Of a DNA stretch of 64,000 nucleotides, positions 29,790 to 38,522 are shown one piece after another. A program made the translations under genes and the position numbers. The notes below the pieces were generated by a model. That model did no database searches. It was not told where the DNA came from and saw only the letters and a list, made by a program, of their open reading frames with translations. The DNA comes from Arthrobacter sp. FB24 (GTDB taxonomy: Bacteria; Actinomycetota; Actinomycetes; Actinomycetales; Micrococcaceae), in NCBI RefSeq assembly GCF_000196235.1, contig NC_008541.1:1860001-1924000 (forward strand), read 5' to 3'. The stretch's first letter is position 1; the number at the start of each line of letters is the position of its first letter.

Positions 29790-31280
29790 ATGAGACGCGC
29801 AAAAATCGTGGCAACGTTCGGACCGGCTATTTCCAGCTTCGAGAACACCCTCGCAGTTGTTGAAGCCGGCGTGGATGTTGCCCGCATGAACATGAGCCAC
29901 GGCGACTACTCGGTGCACGACGTGACGTACGAGAACGTCCGCAGGGCATCCAAGCAGCTCGGAAAGCCCGTGGCCATCATGGCTGACCTCCAGGGCCCCA
30001 AGATCCGCCTGGGCCGCTTCGTTGACGGCCCGCACGAGCTGGCTGTCGGCGACATCTTCACCATCACCACCGAAGACGTCCCGGGCACGAAGGACATCTG
30101 CTCCACCACGCTCAAGAGCCTGACCGACGACGTCAACGTCGGCGATGCGCTGCTGATCGACGACGGCAAGGTGGCCTTGCGCGCCCTCGAGGTCGACGAC
30201 GTCAAGGTGGTCGCCCAGGTGACTGTCGGCGGCATGGTCTCCAACAACAAGGGCATCAACCTGCCCGGTGTTGCCGTCAACGTCCCCGCGCTGAGCGAAA
30301 AGGATGAGGACGATCTGCGCTGGGCCATGCGCCGCGGCGTGGACATGGTTGCCCTCTCCTTCGTGCGTGACGCTTCGGACATCAAGCGCGTCCACGAAAT
30401 CATGGACGAAGAGGGACGCCGCGTGCCGGTGATCGCCAAGATCGAGAAGCCGCAGGCCGTTGAGCAGCTGCACGAGATCATCGACGCGTTCGACGCCATC
30501 ATGGTGGCCCGTGGCGACCTCGGCGTGGAGCTGCCGCTCGAAGAGGTGCCGATCGTCCAGAAGCGCGCCATCGAACTGGCCCGCCGCTGGGCCAAGCCGG
30601 TCATCGTTGCCACCCAGGTGCTCGAGTCGATGATCGACAACCCGCGCCCCACCCGTGCAGAGGCTTCGGACTGCGCCAACGCAGTGCTCGACGGCGCCGA
30701 CGCAGTTATGCTTTCCGGCGAGACGAGCGTGGGCAAGTACCCGATCGAGACCGTCAAGGTCATGGCACGGATCATCGAATCCACCGAGGTCCACGGCCTG
30801 GAGCGCGTACCCCCGCTGGGCACCAAGCCCAAGACCCGTGGCGGCGCCATCACCCGTGCCGCCGTCGAAATTGCCGACCAGCTGGACGCCAAGTACATCT
30901 GTGCGTTCACCCAGTCCGGTGACTCGGCCCGCCGCCTCTCCCGCCTGCGTCCGGTCCGTCCGGTCTTCGCGTTCACTCCGGTGGAGCACGTGTGGAACCA
31001 GCTCGCACTGACCTGGGGCATCCAGCCGGTCCTGGTCCCCATGGTGGACCACACCGACGAGATGACCGCGCAGGTGGACCGCAGCCTGCTGGAACTGAAC
31101 CTGGTGGAAGACGGCGACCTGGTGGTTATCGCTGCCGGTTCCCCTCCCGGAAAGGCCGGTTCAACCAACTCGCTGAAGGTGCACAAGGTGGGCGACCTGT
31201 CCGACACCGGCCGCTCCGGCGAAGGTGTTAGCAACAAGGAAAAGCTCGGACCCTGGCCGGAAAAGAAGAAGAAGGCCTAG
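29790..31280 (+). CDS. pyk: Pyruvate kinase
   Basis: A 496-residue glycolytic enzyme transferring phosphate from phosphoenolpyruvate to ADP. The catalytic region has MNMSHGDY, the MADLQGPKIRLG loop and MVARGDLGVELPLEEVP, the pyruvate kinase signature with catalytic lysine region AKIEKPQAV. The C-terminal domain is present, ending with a lysine-rich tail. The ATG follows GGGTAGGT. A perfect 20-bp terminator stands downstream. Confidence 0.97.
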   Translation: MRRAKIVATFGPAISSFENTLAVVEAGVDVARMNMSHGDYSVHDVTYENVRRASKQLGKPVAIMADLQGPKIRLGRFVDGPHELAVGDIFTITTEDVPGTKDICSTTLKSLTDDVNVGDALLIDDGKVALRALEVDDVKVVAQVTVGGMVSNNKGINLPGVAVNVPALSEKDEDDLRWAMRRGVDMVALSFVRDASDIKRVHEIMDEEGRRVPVIAKIEKPQAVEQLHEIIDAFDAIMVARGDLGVELPLEEVPIVQKRAIELARRWAKPVIVATQVLESMIDNPRPTRAEASDCANAVLDGADAVMLSGETSVGKYPIETVKVMARIIESTEVHGLERVPPLGTKPKTRGGAITRAAVEIADQLDAKYICAFTQSGDSARRLSRLRPVRPVFAFTPVEHVWNQLALTWGIQPVLVPMVDHTDEMTAQVDRSLLELNLVEDGDLVVIAAGSPPGKAGSTNSLKVHKVGDLSDTGRSGEGVSNKEKLGPWPEKKKKA

Positions 31281-31291
31281 GTCTAAGGACC

Positions 31292-31335
31292 AAAAAGGGA
31301 GGATCCCCGCCGTATGGCGGGGATCCTCCCTTTTT
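31292..31335. terminator. Bidirectional terminator between pyk and pdtaR
   Basis: A perfect 20-bp inverted repeat with a GTAT loop, flanked on both strands by A/T runs (AAAAA on the left, TTTTT on the right), lies between convergent genes. This is a classic bidirectional Rho-independent terminator. Confidence 0.95.
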
Positions 31336-31426
31336 GTCTCTGCATCTAACTGCCCAGCGCCGGGTGGTGACGGCCGGCAGGCACCCGGCAGGCCGTCGTC
31401 GTACTTGCCCTGCCGGGGCCCTGAGG

Positions 31427-32032
31427 TTAGTTGACCTGGTTGATGATGGTTTCGGCGACCTCGCGCATGCTGAGGCGGCGGTCCATGGAGGTCTTCTGGA
31501 TCCAGCGGAAGGCCTCGGGTTCGGTAAGGCCCATCTTGGTGGTGAGCAGGCTCTTGGCGCGCTCCACGAGCTTGCGGGTGGCGAACTGCTCCTGGAGGTC
31601 CGAGACCTCGTTTTCCAGGGCCTTGATCTCCTCATGGCGGGAGAGTGCGATTTCCAGGGCGGGGATCAGGTCCGCGGGGGTGAACGGCTTGACCACGTAG
31701 GCCATGGCACCGGCGTCCCGGGCCCGCTCCACGAGTTCCTTCTGGCTGAAGGCCGTGAGGAGGACTACGGGGGCGATGCGGGCCTTGACGATCTTCTCGG
31801 CGGCGGAGATGCCGTCCATGACCGGCATCTTGACGTCCATCAGGACGAGGTCAGGCTTGAGTTCCTCGGCGAGCTGGACGGCCTTCTCGCCGTTGTCCGC
31901 TTCGCCGATGACGTCATAGCCCTCGCCCCGGAGGATTTCGATGATGTCCAGGCGGATAAGGGTCTCGTCCTCGGCGACAATAACGCGGCGCGCCGGCTGG
32001 GTGTTGGGGTTTGACTCCGTCTGTTCTGACAC
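31427..32032 (-). CDS. pdtaR: ANTAR-domain response regulator (PdtaR-like)
   Basis: A 201-residue two-domain regulator: an N-terminal receiver domain (phosphoacceptor Asp in LVLMDVKMPVMDG, lysine in VVKPFTP) and a C-terminal ANTAR RNA-binding helix set (LVERAKSLLTTKMGLTEPEAFRWI). Related proteins in mycobacteria act by RNA binding and antitermination after phosphorylation by a PdtaS-type kinase. No kinase gene is adjacent. The start ATG is followed upstream by GGAGTTCC. Confidence 0.92.
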   Translation of the reverse strand: MSEQTESNPNTQPARRVIVAEDETLIRLDIIEILRGEGYDVIGEADNGEKAVQLAEELKPDLVLMDVKMPVMDGISAAEKIVKARIAPVVLLTAFSQKELVERARDAGAMAYVVKPFTPADLIPALEIALSRHEEIKALENEVSDLQEQFATRKLVERAKSLLTTKMGLTEPEAFRWIQKTSMDRRLSMREVAETIINQVN

Positions 32033-32188
32033 GGGAACTCCTTGAAAGGTACGGCGGGAACTAGTCCATCTTAGTTGTGCCCGCCGCTGTACTTGGAACT
32101 GCTTGGGTTCGTTGCGGCTTCACTGGCGCGATTCTGGAATTCAGCCTATCTGCATGTAGAGTAATTTCGCGCACTGGAAGCGATCGCG

Positions 32189-32218
32189 TTGCTCACAACG
32201 TAGCTGTGAGCATAAGAT
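32189..32218 (+). promoter_or_regulatory. Promoter of tRNA-Leu with internal inverted repeat
   Basis: TTGCTC (32189-32194) and TAAGAT (32213-32218) are separated by 18 bases, about 20 bases upstream of the tRNA. The spacer contains a perfect inverted repeat GCTCACA-N7-TGTGAGC (32191-32211), which could be an operator or coincidence. Confidence 0.55.
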
Positions 32219-32238
32219 TGTTACTCCGTGTAATCCGC

Positions 32239-32320
32239 GCCCGAGTGGCGGAATTGGCAGACGCGCCGCACTCAAAATGCGGTATCGAAAGGTGTGTGGG
32301 TTCGAGTCCCACCTCGGGCA
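32239..32320 (+). tRNA. tRNA-Leu(CAA)
   Basis: Acceptor GCCCGAG/CTCGGGC, anticodon stem CCGCA/TGCGG and loop CTCAAAA (anticodon CAA), a long variable arm typical of class II tRNAs, and a TpsiC loop TTCGAGT are all present; CCA is not encoded. It is the last core feature before the accessory region and a plausible attachment site for an island. Confidence 0.97.
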
Positions 32321-32325
32321 CGCAT

Positions 32326-32349
32326 AACCCCTCGTCAGAGGGGTTTTTG
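32326..32349 (+). terminator. Terminator of tRNA-Leu
   Basis: AACCCCTC and GAGGGG(TT) pair around a GTCA loop followed by TTTTT, a compact Rho-independent terminator immediately after the tRNA. Confidence 0.9.
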
Positions 32350-32356
32350 CTTTAAT

Positions 32357-32684
32357 GTGTGGACATTGACCCTCTGCGGGTCCCTCTGATACTGACCGCG
32401 GACTGTGCCTGGCGCCGCGGTGTCTGTTCGGTTGTGGGGTGGCGGGGTCAGGGTCCTGGCTGGTGGCCCTCCGGCTGGAATATCTGTGGCTATGTGTCGT
32501 CCTATCAGGCTGTTCCGGTGGTCAGTTGTTGGCCCGCATCCATTCATGTACATAGGTTGTGGTGACGACATGACGAAGAGGATTTGTCTTCGAGGATCTT
32601 CCGCGGATGGCTGCTTCTGCGAGCCAGGCAGCGTGCGCTCATCGCAGGTTTGTCCGGCCAAAGGGGTGTGGACATTGTCCACAC
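32357..32684. repeat. 12-base direct repeat and perfect palindrome (possible transposon remnant)
   Basis: GTGTGGACATTG occurs at 32357-32368 and again at 32666-32677; the second copy is part of the perfect palindrome GTGTGGACATTGTCCACAC (32666-32684). Multiple copies of a short repeat near one end are typical of IS21-family termini, but no transposase is recognisable, so a degraded insertion sequence is only suggested. Confidence 0.35.
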
Positions 32685-32745
32685 TTTTGTCCACGAGCGG
32701 CTTTTCGACCCGCATTTTGGTCCCTCCCTCCTGGTTCTGCCTTCA

Positions 32746-33044
32746 CTAGTTCATGGAGTTCTCTATTGCAGGCGACATGACTTTGCTGCTTGGATCGTCG
32801 GTGTCGTTGAACGTTCCGGGTTCAGCGGGAATGTCTTTGGGGGTATCTGTGACTGTGGCGCCCGATCCGTCGACAGGGGGCAGGTGTGTGGGATACGGAC
32901 TCTTCTTCCGCAGGCGGTCCTGGTTTTGTTGATCCGTAAGGCCTGTCCATAGCTGGTCGCGGCTATCGTTTTGGCCGCCGCATGGTCGAGGAACCTTACG
33001 CCGTCCAGGTATGCCAATCCTCGGAGTTTGGTCTTAGACAGCAT
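32746..33044 (-). pseudogene. Degenerate coding remnant of unknown family
   Basis: On the minus strand two overlapping frames each look partly coding: one reads KLRGLAYLDGVRFLDHAAAK, and shortly after, a second frame reads RDQLWTGLTDQQNQDRLRKK and continues to a TAG at 32746 with an acidic, Pro/Thr-rich tail. Neither frame has a credible start over this second part, and the apparent shift between them suggests a frameshifted or decayed gene. The rest of 32350-33225 shows no further gene that I can support. I do not recognise the family. Confidence 0.35.
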
Positions 33045-33225
33045 TCGCCGCCCGACGCGTCACTGGAAGGATACTCTCGATTGAAAGGTATCCCCATGTC
33101 CGTATCGGTGGAAACTTTCCACAAGCCCTGGCGGCATTCCCGGGCGCGCAAGAGTCCCCGTCCGACAGCAGCACGTAGCCCAGCGCACCCTCGCCGCGCG
33201 CCCCTCGGTTTGAGTCTGCGCACGC

Positions 33226-33648
33226 CTAGCTCGACCGGGAGACGACGAGGATAAGGACTGCCCCTACGAATGCCCCGCCAATGGCCAGAATCGGCAAAAT
33301 GAGCGGCATCGGCAGAGGGATTTGTCGACGCATGGCGCGTTCGACGTTAAGCCATCGAAAGAAGGATCCACCGGCAATCAGGAGCCCGAGAACAAGCAGG
33401 ATCACGGCGACGGCCTTCCGGATGTCGACTGTGAAAAGGTCGCCCGCGAAAGCCTCCACGGCGATTCCGCCACCCAACATCGCCAGCGACGTGCGGATCC
33501 ATGCGAGGAACGTGCGTTCGTTGGCCAGCGTAAAACGAGGGTCCGGCTCGTTTCCTCCTCCTAAGATACGGCTGGCGAATGTCCTTCTGACTGGGTCAGG
33601 ACGCGACCTTGCTGTGTCAGGGTCGGAGCGTGCCTTTGAGGACCTCAT
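33226..33648 (-). CDS. DUF202 (YidH-type) membrane protein, copy A
   Basis: A protein of about 140 residues with the DUF202 core RFTLANERTFLAWIRTSLAMLG, followed by three hydrophobic helices and SFFRWLNVERAMRR. It has no assigned function. It is closely similar to the copy at 60649-61044 at the other end of the accessory region, which has a DUF202 partner gene that this copy lacks. The ATG at 33648 is chosen over a GTG three codons upstream; neither has a clear ribosome site. The long upstream open frame in the same phase overlaps the next gene and is not counted. Confidence 0.75.
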   Translation of the reverse strand: MRSSKARSDPDTARSRPDPVRRTFASRILGGGNEPDPRFTLANERTFLAWIRTSLAMLGGGIAVEAFAGDLFTVDIRKAVAVILLVLGLLIAGGSFFRWLNVERAMRRQIPLPMPLILPILAIGGAFVGAVLILVVSRSS

Positions 33649-33653
33649 GATGC

Positions 33654-34556
33654 TCACAGAGTACCGTTTCGTCTCGCTCCGGCGGCTGAGCCTGGCCGCC
33701 GCGGGCTGCCGGAGAGGGCGGCGTCGCTTTCCGGGCGTCCGAGTAGAGTCTTGAAGGCTATAAGAGCTTCCGGGAGTCCGGGAAGTTCCGGATGCCAGGC
33801 CTTTTCCCACTCCAGCGAGATCCAGGGTTCTTCGGTTGTTGGAGTTCGGGCCACTACCAGATCAAGAATCCGTTGCAGCGGTATGTCCCCGGCGCCGGGG
33901 AGGGTCATCGTCAGATTCCCTGTCTGCCGGTCCATGGTCGCATCCTTGAACTGGACGTACTGGTAATGACTGCCCAGCTGATGTGCTGTTTGGACCGGGT
34001 CTTCTCCGAACCGCCATGGATGCATCACGTCCCAGATCGCTCCCACTGGATCCTCGGCGCGGAACGGGGCGAGAATTCTGGAAATATCGACACCCCGGGG
34101 ATGCGAATCATGTGTCTCTAAAAGCAGCCGAAGACCCAGACGCTCAGCTATCGGGGCCGCCGCGGCCAAACGTGACGAGCCCCGCATGTCCAGCTCAGTC
34201 ACTGCGATGCCGTAGTGATCCGTCGTCGGCCCGGTCCCGGCGCCGGGGAACACCCTGACGGCCTCGGCGCCCACGTCCGCGGCAAGCTCCAGTGCGGTGC
34301 GGAGTTGCCGGACAACTGTTTCGTCCGGGCCCGGCTGGCAAACTTTAATGTAACTTCCCAGGCTCAGCACGGTTAGCCCGGTACGTGAGATCGAGGCTCG
34401 CACCTGCTCCCGGCGCGACCGATCCATGTGATCGCTGACGATACCGTCGTCATGGATCCTGAGCTCCAGTCCATCGACGCGATGCTCACGGGCCAGGGCT
34501 GTCACTTCGTGCAGGGGTGCCTGAGGGCAGCCCAGTGTTGAAAACGCGATACGCAT
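33654..34556 (-). CDS. Sugar phosphate isomerase/epimerase (AP-endonuclease-2-like TIM barrel)
   Basis: A 300-residue protein with the xylose-isomerase-like TIM-barrel signatures: RIAFSTLGCPQ, GLELRIHDDG, LRLLLETHDSHP, IWDVMHPWR and YVQFKDATMD, i.e. the Glu, His, Asp and His metal-ligand positions of family PF01261. Substrate unknown; such proteins often isomerise or epimerise keto-sugars made by Gfo/Idh/MocA dehydrogenases, and one is encoded about 10 kb away in this locus. The ATG at 34556 follows AGGGAGCC. It is divergent from the polysaccharide lyase gene. Confidence 0.8.
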   Translation of the reverse strand: MRIAFSTLGCPQAPLHEVTALAREHRVDGLELRIHDDGIVSDHMDRSRREQVRASISRTGLTVLSLGSYIKVCQPGPDETVVRQLRTALELAADVGAEAVRVFPGAGTGPTTDHYGIAVTELDMRGSSRLAAAAPIAERLGLRLLLETHDSHPRGVDISRILAPFRAEDPVGAIWDVMHPWRFGEDPVQTAHQLGSHYQYVQFKDATMDRQTGNLTMTLPGAGDIPLQRILDLVVARTPTTEEPWISLEWEKAWHPELPGLPEALIAFKTLLGRPESDAALSGSPRRPGSAAGARRNGTL

Positions 34557-34619
34557 TTGGCTCCCTGAATCGTGGCGGTGTGCTCCATTGTTGAGCATTG
34601 CAGGCGCCGGGTGCTACTT

Positions 34620-34629
34620 CTTTATTCCT
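34620..34629 (+). promoter_or_regulatory. Candidate operator half-site CTTTATTCCT upstream of the PL8 lyase gene
   Basis: CTTTATTCCT sits about 80 bases upstream of the lyase start. The same 10-mer is at 38453-38462 upstream of the first sulfatase gene, and related ATTCCT half-sites lie in the regulator's own promoter region. It is a candidate site for the GntR/LacI-type regulator encoded at 37154-38332; binding is inferred. Confidence 0.35.
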
Positions 34630-34709
34630 TCTTTCCGGCTGCCGTTGAGTGGTTCCTGCAGCGCTCCGGCAATGATGACGGAGCCTCAACGGACTGAGGA
34701 GACCAGACA

Positions 34710-37091
34710 ATGACTCGAGAATTTTCCCGCAGGACTGCTCTCAAAGGAGCAGCGCTGTCCGGCCTGCTCCTGGCTATGGTCCACGGGCCCGCCCATGCCG
34801 CGGCGACCGCAAACGCAACTCTGACCCCGGCGGACTTCGCCGGGCTCAGACAGAGGTGGGTGGATCAGATCACGGGCCGGAAGGTGCTGGTGGCCGGTGA
34901 TAATGACTTCGTCACAGCACTGGCCGCGTTGGACAAGAAAGCCCGGACAGCTATCGACCTTCTTGAACGCTCCGCCGGACGTCTCACCGTCTTCTCCGAT
35001 CTCAGTCTTGCCAAGGACACCGACTTGGTGACGACGCACACCAGGCTGGCAACCATGGCGACAGCCTGGGCCACACCCGGCTCAGAGCATTTCGCCGATG
35101 CTGGTTTACTGGCCGCGATCCGGGCCGGGCTCGCCGACGCGAACTCCCTTTGCTACAACGCTTCAAAGGAAGAACAGGGCAACTGGTGGTCCTGGGAGAT
35201 TGGCACCCCCAAGGCCCTCGCAGACACCATGGTGCTGCTCCATGCAGAGTTGACGGCGGCCGAGCGGGCCGCGTACTGCGCCGCCATTGACCACTTCGTT
35301 CCCGACCCGTGGCAGCAGTTCCCGCCCAAACGCGGCAAGATCACTTCCGTCGGGGCGAACCGGGTGGACCTCTGTCAGGCGGTTACCATCCGGTCGCTGG
35401 TGGATGAAGACGCCGAGAAACTGACCCACGCCGTCGCCGGGCTCAGCGAGGTGTGGCAATACGTTTCTGCCGGCAACGGCTTCTTTACCGACGGTTCCTT
35501 CATCCAGCACAGCACAACCCCGTACACCGGCTCCTACGGTGTCGTGCTGTTGACCGGCTTGTCCAAACTGTTCGCCCTCCTGGGCGGGACCGGGGCAGAA
35601 GTGTCGGACCCCAGCCGCGACATTCTCTTCAAGACGGTCGAAGGCTCCTTCGCGCCATTCATGGTGGCCGGTGCCATGGCAGATTCAGTGCGCGGCAGAA
35701 GCATCAGCAGGGAATCCAACACGGGCTTTGACCTCGGGGCAAGCACCATCGAGTCCATTCTGCTCCTTGCCCGCGCGGTGGATCCCGTGACGGCCCGCCG
35801 ATGGCGGAGCCTATGCCTTGCCTGGATCAACCAGAACCGGAAGGCTCCCATCCTGGCGGACGCCGGCGTGGGCAGAACCGCCCTGGTCAAAGAACTTCTC
35901 GCCATGGGACTCACCGAGACGGACCTGCCGGGCGGACACTACCTGTTCCCGGCCATGGACCGCACGATGCACCACAGTCAGGGGTGGACTTTGTCCACGG
36001 CGATGGCCAGCAGCAGGATCGCCTGGTATGAGTGCGGCAACGGCGAAAACAACCGCGGTTACCACACTGGCTCCGGCATGACCTACGTTTACGACGGGGA
36101 TCTCGGCCAGTACGATGACGCGTTTTGGGCCACCGCCAACCATTGCCGGCTTCCCGGCATCACCGTGGACACCTCCTCGCTGCCGGACAAAGTAGAGGGC
36201 GAATGGGGTGCCGCCACACCTGCGAACGAATGGACCGGATCTACCGCTTACGGCGATGTCGCAGCAGTCGGCCAGCACCTCATCGGCCCGGGCGGAACCG
36301 GTCTCACCGCCAGGAAATCGTGGTTTGTCAGCAAAGACGTGATCGTCTGCCTCGGCGCCGACATCCGGACCGGATCAGGCTCGAGGATCGAAACGGTGGT
36401 CGATCACAGGAACCTCCACGCCGGTTTCAACGCTATGGGGACTGCGGCAGGGACGGTCGCCGCCACTCCCGGACATCCGGAAGTACTAACGGTTGACCGG
36501 TGGGTCCACCTCGAAGGTTTCGGCGGCTACGTAGTGCTCGACGCAGCGCCGCTGCAGGTGCTGCGGGAACAGCGGGAAGGGTCTTGGTCCGAAGTCAATG
36601 TCAAGGGCAGCGCCGCCAGGCAAACCCGGAATTATGCCACCCTGTACTTCGATCACGGGCACGAACCCGAAGCGGCGTCCTACGCGTACTTGGTAGCCCC
36701 CGGCGCTTCGGCCAGCATGACATCCTCACTCTCAGGACAGTCCTTCCACACCGTCCTCCGAAACGACGAAGTGGCGCAAGCCGTCAAATTCAAAAAAGAG
36801 AAGACAACGGCAGCAACCTTCTGGCGCCCCGGAACAGTGGGGGACCTGGCACTCTCCGGACCGGCGTGCGTAGTTGTTAAAGAAGTCGGAGACCGGCTGA
36901 GCATCGCAGTCAGCGATCCAACGCAGAACGCGTCCACGCTCACCCTCAGACTGAAGACCAAACGGTTCTTCCGGATCATCGAGGGCCAGGGCGCCTCCCT
37001 TTCCCACGGGGCGGACGGCTTCACTGTCCTTGAGGTGGACATCGCCAACCATGCCGGGAGAACAAAGCAGATTGAGCTGTCGGCCGAATAG
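34710..37091 (+). CDS. Polysaccharide lyase family 8 (chondroitin AC/hyaluronate lyase type), Tat-exported
   Basis: A 793-residue secreted lyase that cleaves uronic-acid-containing glycosaminoglycans by beta-elimination. The N-terminus is a Tat signal (SRRTALKG, a hydrophobic core, then AHA-AA, cleavage near residue 30). The catalytic (alpha/alpha) domain has NWWSWEIGTPKAL, the tryptophan/asparagine binding patch, and FIQHSTTPYTGSYG, holding the catalytic His and Tyr; NGENNRGYHTGSGMTY belongs to the following beta-sandwich. Family 8 includes hyaluronate, chondroitin and xanthan lyases; the adjacent sulfatases and GalNAc genes favour chondroitin or dermatan sulfate. It is divergent from the isomerase gene. 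Confidence 0.88.
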   Translation: MTREFSRRTALKGAALSGLLLAMVHGPAHAAATANATLTPADFAGLRQRWVDQITGRKVLVAGDNDFVTALAALDKKARTAIDLLERSAGRLTVFSDLSLAKDTDLVTTHTRLATMATAWATPGSEHFADAGLLAAIRAGLADANSLCYNASKEEQGNWWSWEIGTPKALADTMVLLHAELTAAERAAYCAAIDHFVPDPWQQFPPKRGKITSVGANRVDLCQAVTIRSLVDEDAEKLTHAVAGLSEVWQYVSAGNGFFTDGSFIQHSTTPYTGSYGVVLLTGLSKLFALLGGTGAEVSDPSRDILFKTVEGSFAPFMVAGAMADSVRGRSISRESNTGFDLGASTIESILLLARAVDPVTARRWRSLCLAWINQNRKAPILADAGVGRTALVKELLAMGLTETDLPGGHYLFPAMDRTMHHSQGWTLSTAMASSRIAWYECGNGENNRGYHTGSGMTYVYDGDLGQYDDAFWATANHCRLPGITVDTSSLPDKVEGEWGAATPANEWTGSTAYGDVAAVGQHLIGPGGTGLTARKSWFVSKDVIVCLGADIRTGSGSRIETVVDHRNLHAGFNAMGTAAGTVAATPGHPEVLTVDRWVHLEGFGGYVVLDAAPLQVLREQREGSWSEVNVKGSAARQTRNYATLYFDHGHEPEAASYAYLVAPGASASMTSSLSGQSFHTVLRNDEVAQAVKFKKEKTTAATFWRPGTVGDLALSGPACVVVKEVGDRLSIAVSDPTQNASTLTLRLKTKRFFRIIEGQGASLSHGADGFTVLEVDIANHAGRTKQIELSAE

Positions 37092-37103
37092 TTCCTCTGT
37101 ACT

Positions 37104-37142
37104 GGCAGGAGGGCCGACCGGACCTCTGGCGGCACTCCTGCC
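37104..37142. terminator. Hairpin between the lyase and regulator genes
   Basis: GGCAGGAG (37104-37111) and CTCCTGCC (37135-37142) form a perfect 8-bp stem between two convergent genes. There is no T-run, so termination is possible but uncertain. Confidence 0.4.
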
Positions 37143-37153
37143 GTTGGCTACCG

Positions 37154-38332
37154 CTAGCGCTTGCCGGCCTTCCTGCCGCCGCACGATTCCCGAACTACAA
37201 TGCGCGGGCGCAGGCGCACCTGATAGATCGGACAGGCGTCGCCCTCCTTCAACCGCCGAAGCAACACCTCAGCGGCCATCACCCCCAACCGGTGCTTGGC
37301 CGGCGACACCGCCGTCAGCGGAACCGGGGCAATGTCGGCCATCTCGTCGTCGTAGGAGACCAGCGCCAAATCCTGCGGCACCTTTAGGCCCGCCCGTGCA
37401 GCCGCACCCTGGAGCAACGTCGCTTCCCGGTCCCCGAACACCAGCGCGGCCGAAGCGCCACTGCTGCGCAGCAGAGCGAACATCGCCTCTGCCTGGTCCG
37501 TTTCCCAGTCCGGTTTCGTCGCACTAAATACAGGCACATCCACGCCGGACGTGTACAAGCCAAGATCCGCCACAGCATTCCTAAAACCGGCAATGACCGC
37601 AGCTTGAGTAGGATTACTGCTCTTTCCACGCTGATTGGCCCGGGTCAGCAGTGCAATACGCCGATGGCCCAGGCCAGCCAGGTACTTGACTGCATCATAG
37701 GCGCCGCCCTGATGATCAGAACAAACATGTTCGGTCCTATCGGCCGCGCCCAGATCGTTCAGGCTGCGCTCCAAGAGCACCACGGGCACGGGCAAAGCCG
37801 ACAATTCGGCCACACGCTGCTGCGGGTCGGGAATACCCGTCAGTGTCGGGACCAACAGCAGACCATCCACCCCTGCATTTAAGAGAAAATCGATGCTGGA
37901 ATTCTCCCGGGACAAATCATAGTGATACGTCGAAAGCTGCAAGTTGGCACCCTGAGACGTTAGGTACTCTTCTATCCCTTGAAGCACCGTCGGGTAATAC
38001 AGCTGCGTGTCCGGCAGCAGCACACCAATCGTGTGGCGGGCCTTCTTCGCAGTCCGCGCCGGCGGCGTGGCGACAAAGCTCCCCGCTCCCTGACGCCTGA
38101 CGACCAGGCCCTTGCTGACCAGGTCCTCAAAAGCCCGGCGCACGGTCGTCAGAGAAAGTCCGGTTTCCAAAGAGAGCTGCTGCTCGGTGGGCAGCTTGGT
38201 CCCAACCGCCCAGGTTCCCGCCAGAATCTCCCGCCTCAACTCCTCACTCAGGTCCTGAAACTTCAGGGCCTGCTTCGGAACGTCCCGAAGCAGGCCCTGA
38301 TCCGATAAAAACTTCCGCCGGGTGCTCGTCAT
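37154..38332 (-). CDS. GntR-type HTH/LacI-type sensor transcriptional regulator (AraR-like)
   Basis: A 392-residue regulator with an N-terminal winged-helix GntR domain (LREILAGTWAVGTKLPTEQQL, then LSLTTVRRAFEDLVSKGLVVRR) and a C-terminal periplasmic-binding-like LacI sensor domain (HTIGVLLPDTQLYYPTVLQG to VSYDDEMADIAPVPLTAV). This architecture is known from AraR-type sugar repressors. It is divergent from the first sulfatase gene and convergent with the lyase gene, so it probably controls this glycosaminoglycan locus in response to a sugar from the lyase or sulfatase steps. Confidence 0.85.
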   Translation of the reverse strand: MTSTRRKFLSDQGLLRDVPKQALKFQDLSEELRREILAGTWAVGTKLPTEQQLSLETGLSLTTVRRAFEDLVSKGLVVRRQGAGSFVATPPARTAKKARHTIGVLLPDTQLYYPTVLQGIEEYLTSQGANLQLSTYHYDLSRENSSIDFLLNAGVDGLLLVPTLTGIPDPQQRVAELSALPVPVVLLERSLNDLGAADRTEHVCSDHQGGAYDAVKYLAGLGHRRIALLTRANQRGKSSNPTQAAVIAGFRNAVADLGLYTSGVDVPVFSATKPDWETDQAEAMFALLRSSGASAALVFGDREATLLQGAAARAGLKVPQDLALVSYDDEMADIAPVPLTAVSPAKHRLGVMAAEVLLRRLKEGDACPIYQVRLRPRIVVRESCGGRKAGKR

Positions 38333-38354
38333 CCCTCTATAATGCCCGATGATT

Positions 38355-38462
38355 AAGGAATGATTAAGAGAGGAATAGTTGTATTGCGGTGATTATCTTC
38401 CGCAAATCGCCTGTTTTGTGAAGTGGACGGTTCCACCGATCGGTCATTCAGTCTTTATTCCT
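38355..38462. promoter_or_regulatory. Divergent promoter region with repeated ATTCCT elements
   Basis: Between the regulator and sulfatase 1 genes the sequence holds GGAATGATTAAGAGAGGAAT (38355-38374), i.e. two inverted ATTCC elements, and CTTTATTCCT (38453-38462). Similar elements precede the lyase gene. These are candidate operators for self- and target-gene regulation. Confidence 0.35.
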
Positions 38463-38522
38463 CATCTGAGAAGGCGATAGGAAGAGTGGATTGAACCTAC
38501 TCTCTTCACTCTCAGGAGCGCC

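Noticed and set aside
28128..31052. A 974-codon minus-strand open frame across gltD and pyk
   Set aside because: The same codon-bias shadow effect as over gltB; no ribosome site and no family match, while gltD and pyk are complete on the other strand.
32359..32749. Plus-strand frames after tRNA-Leu (up to about 115 codons)
   Set aside because: They have no family similarity, no ribosome site and unusual residue content; the region is better explained as decayed or non-coding.
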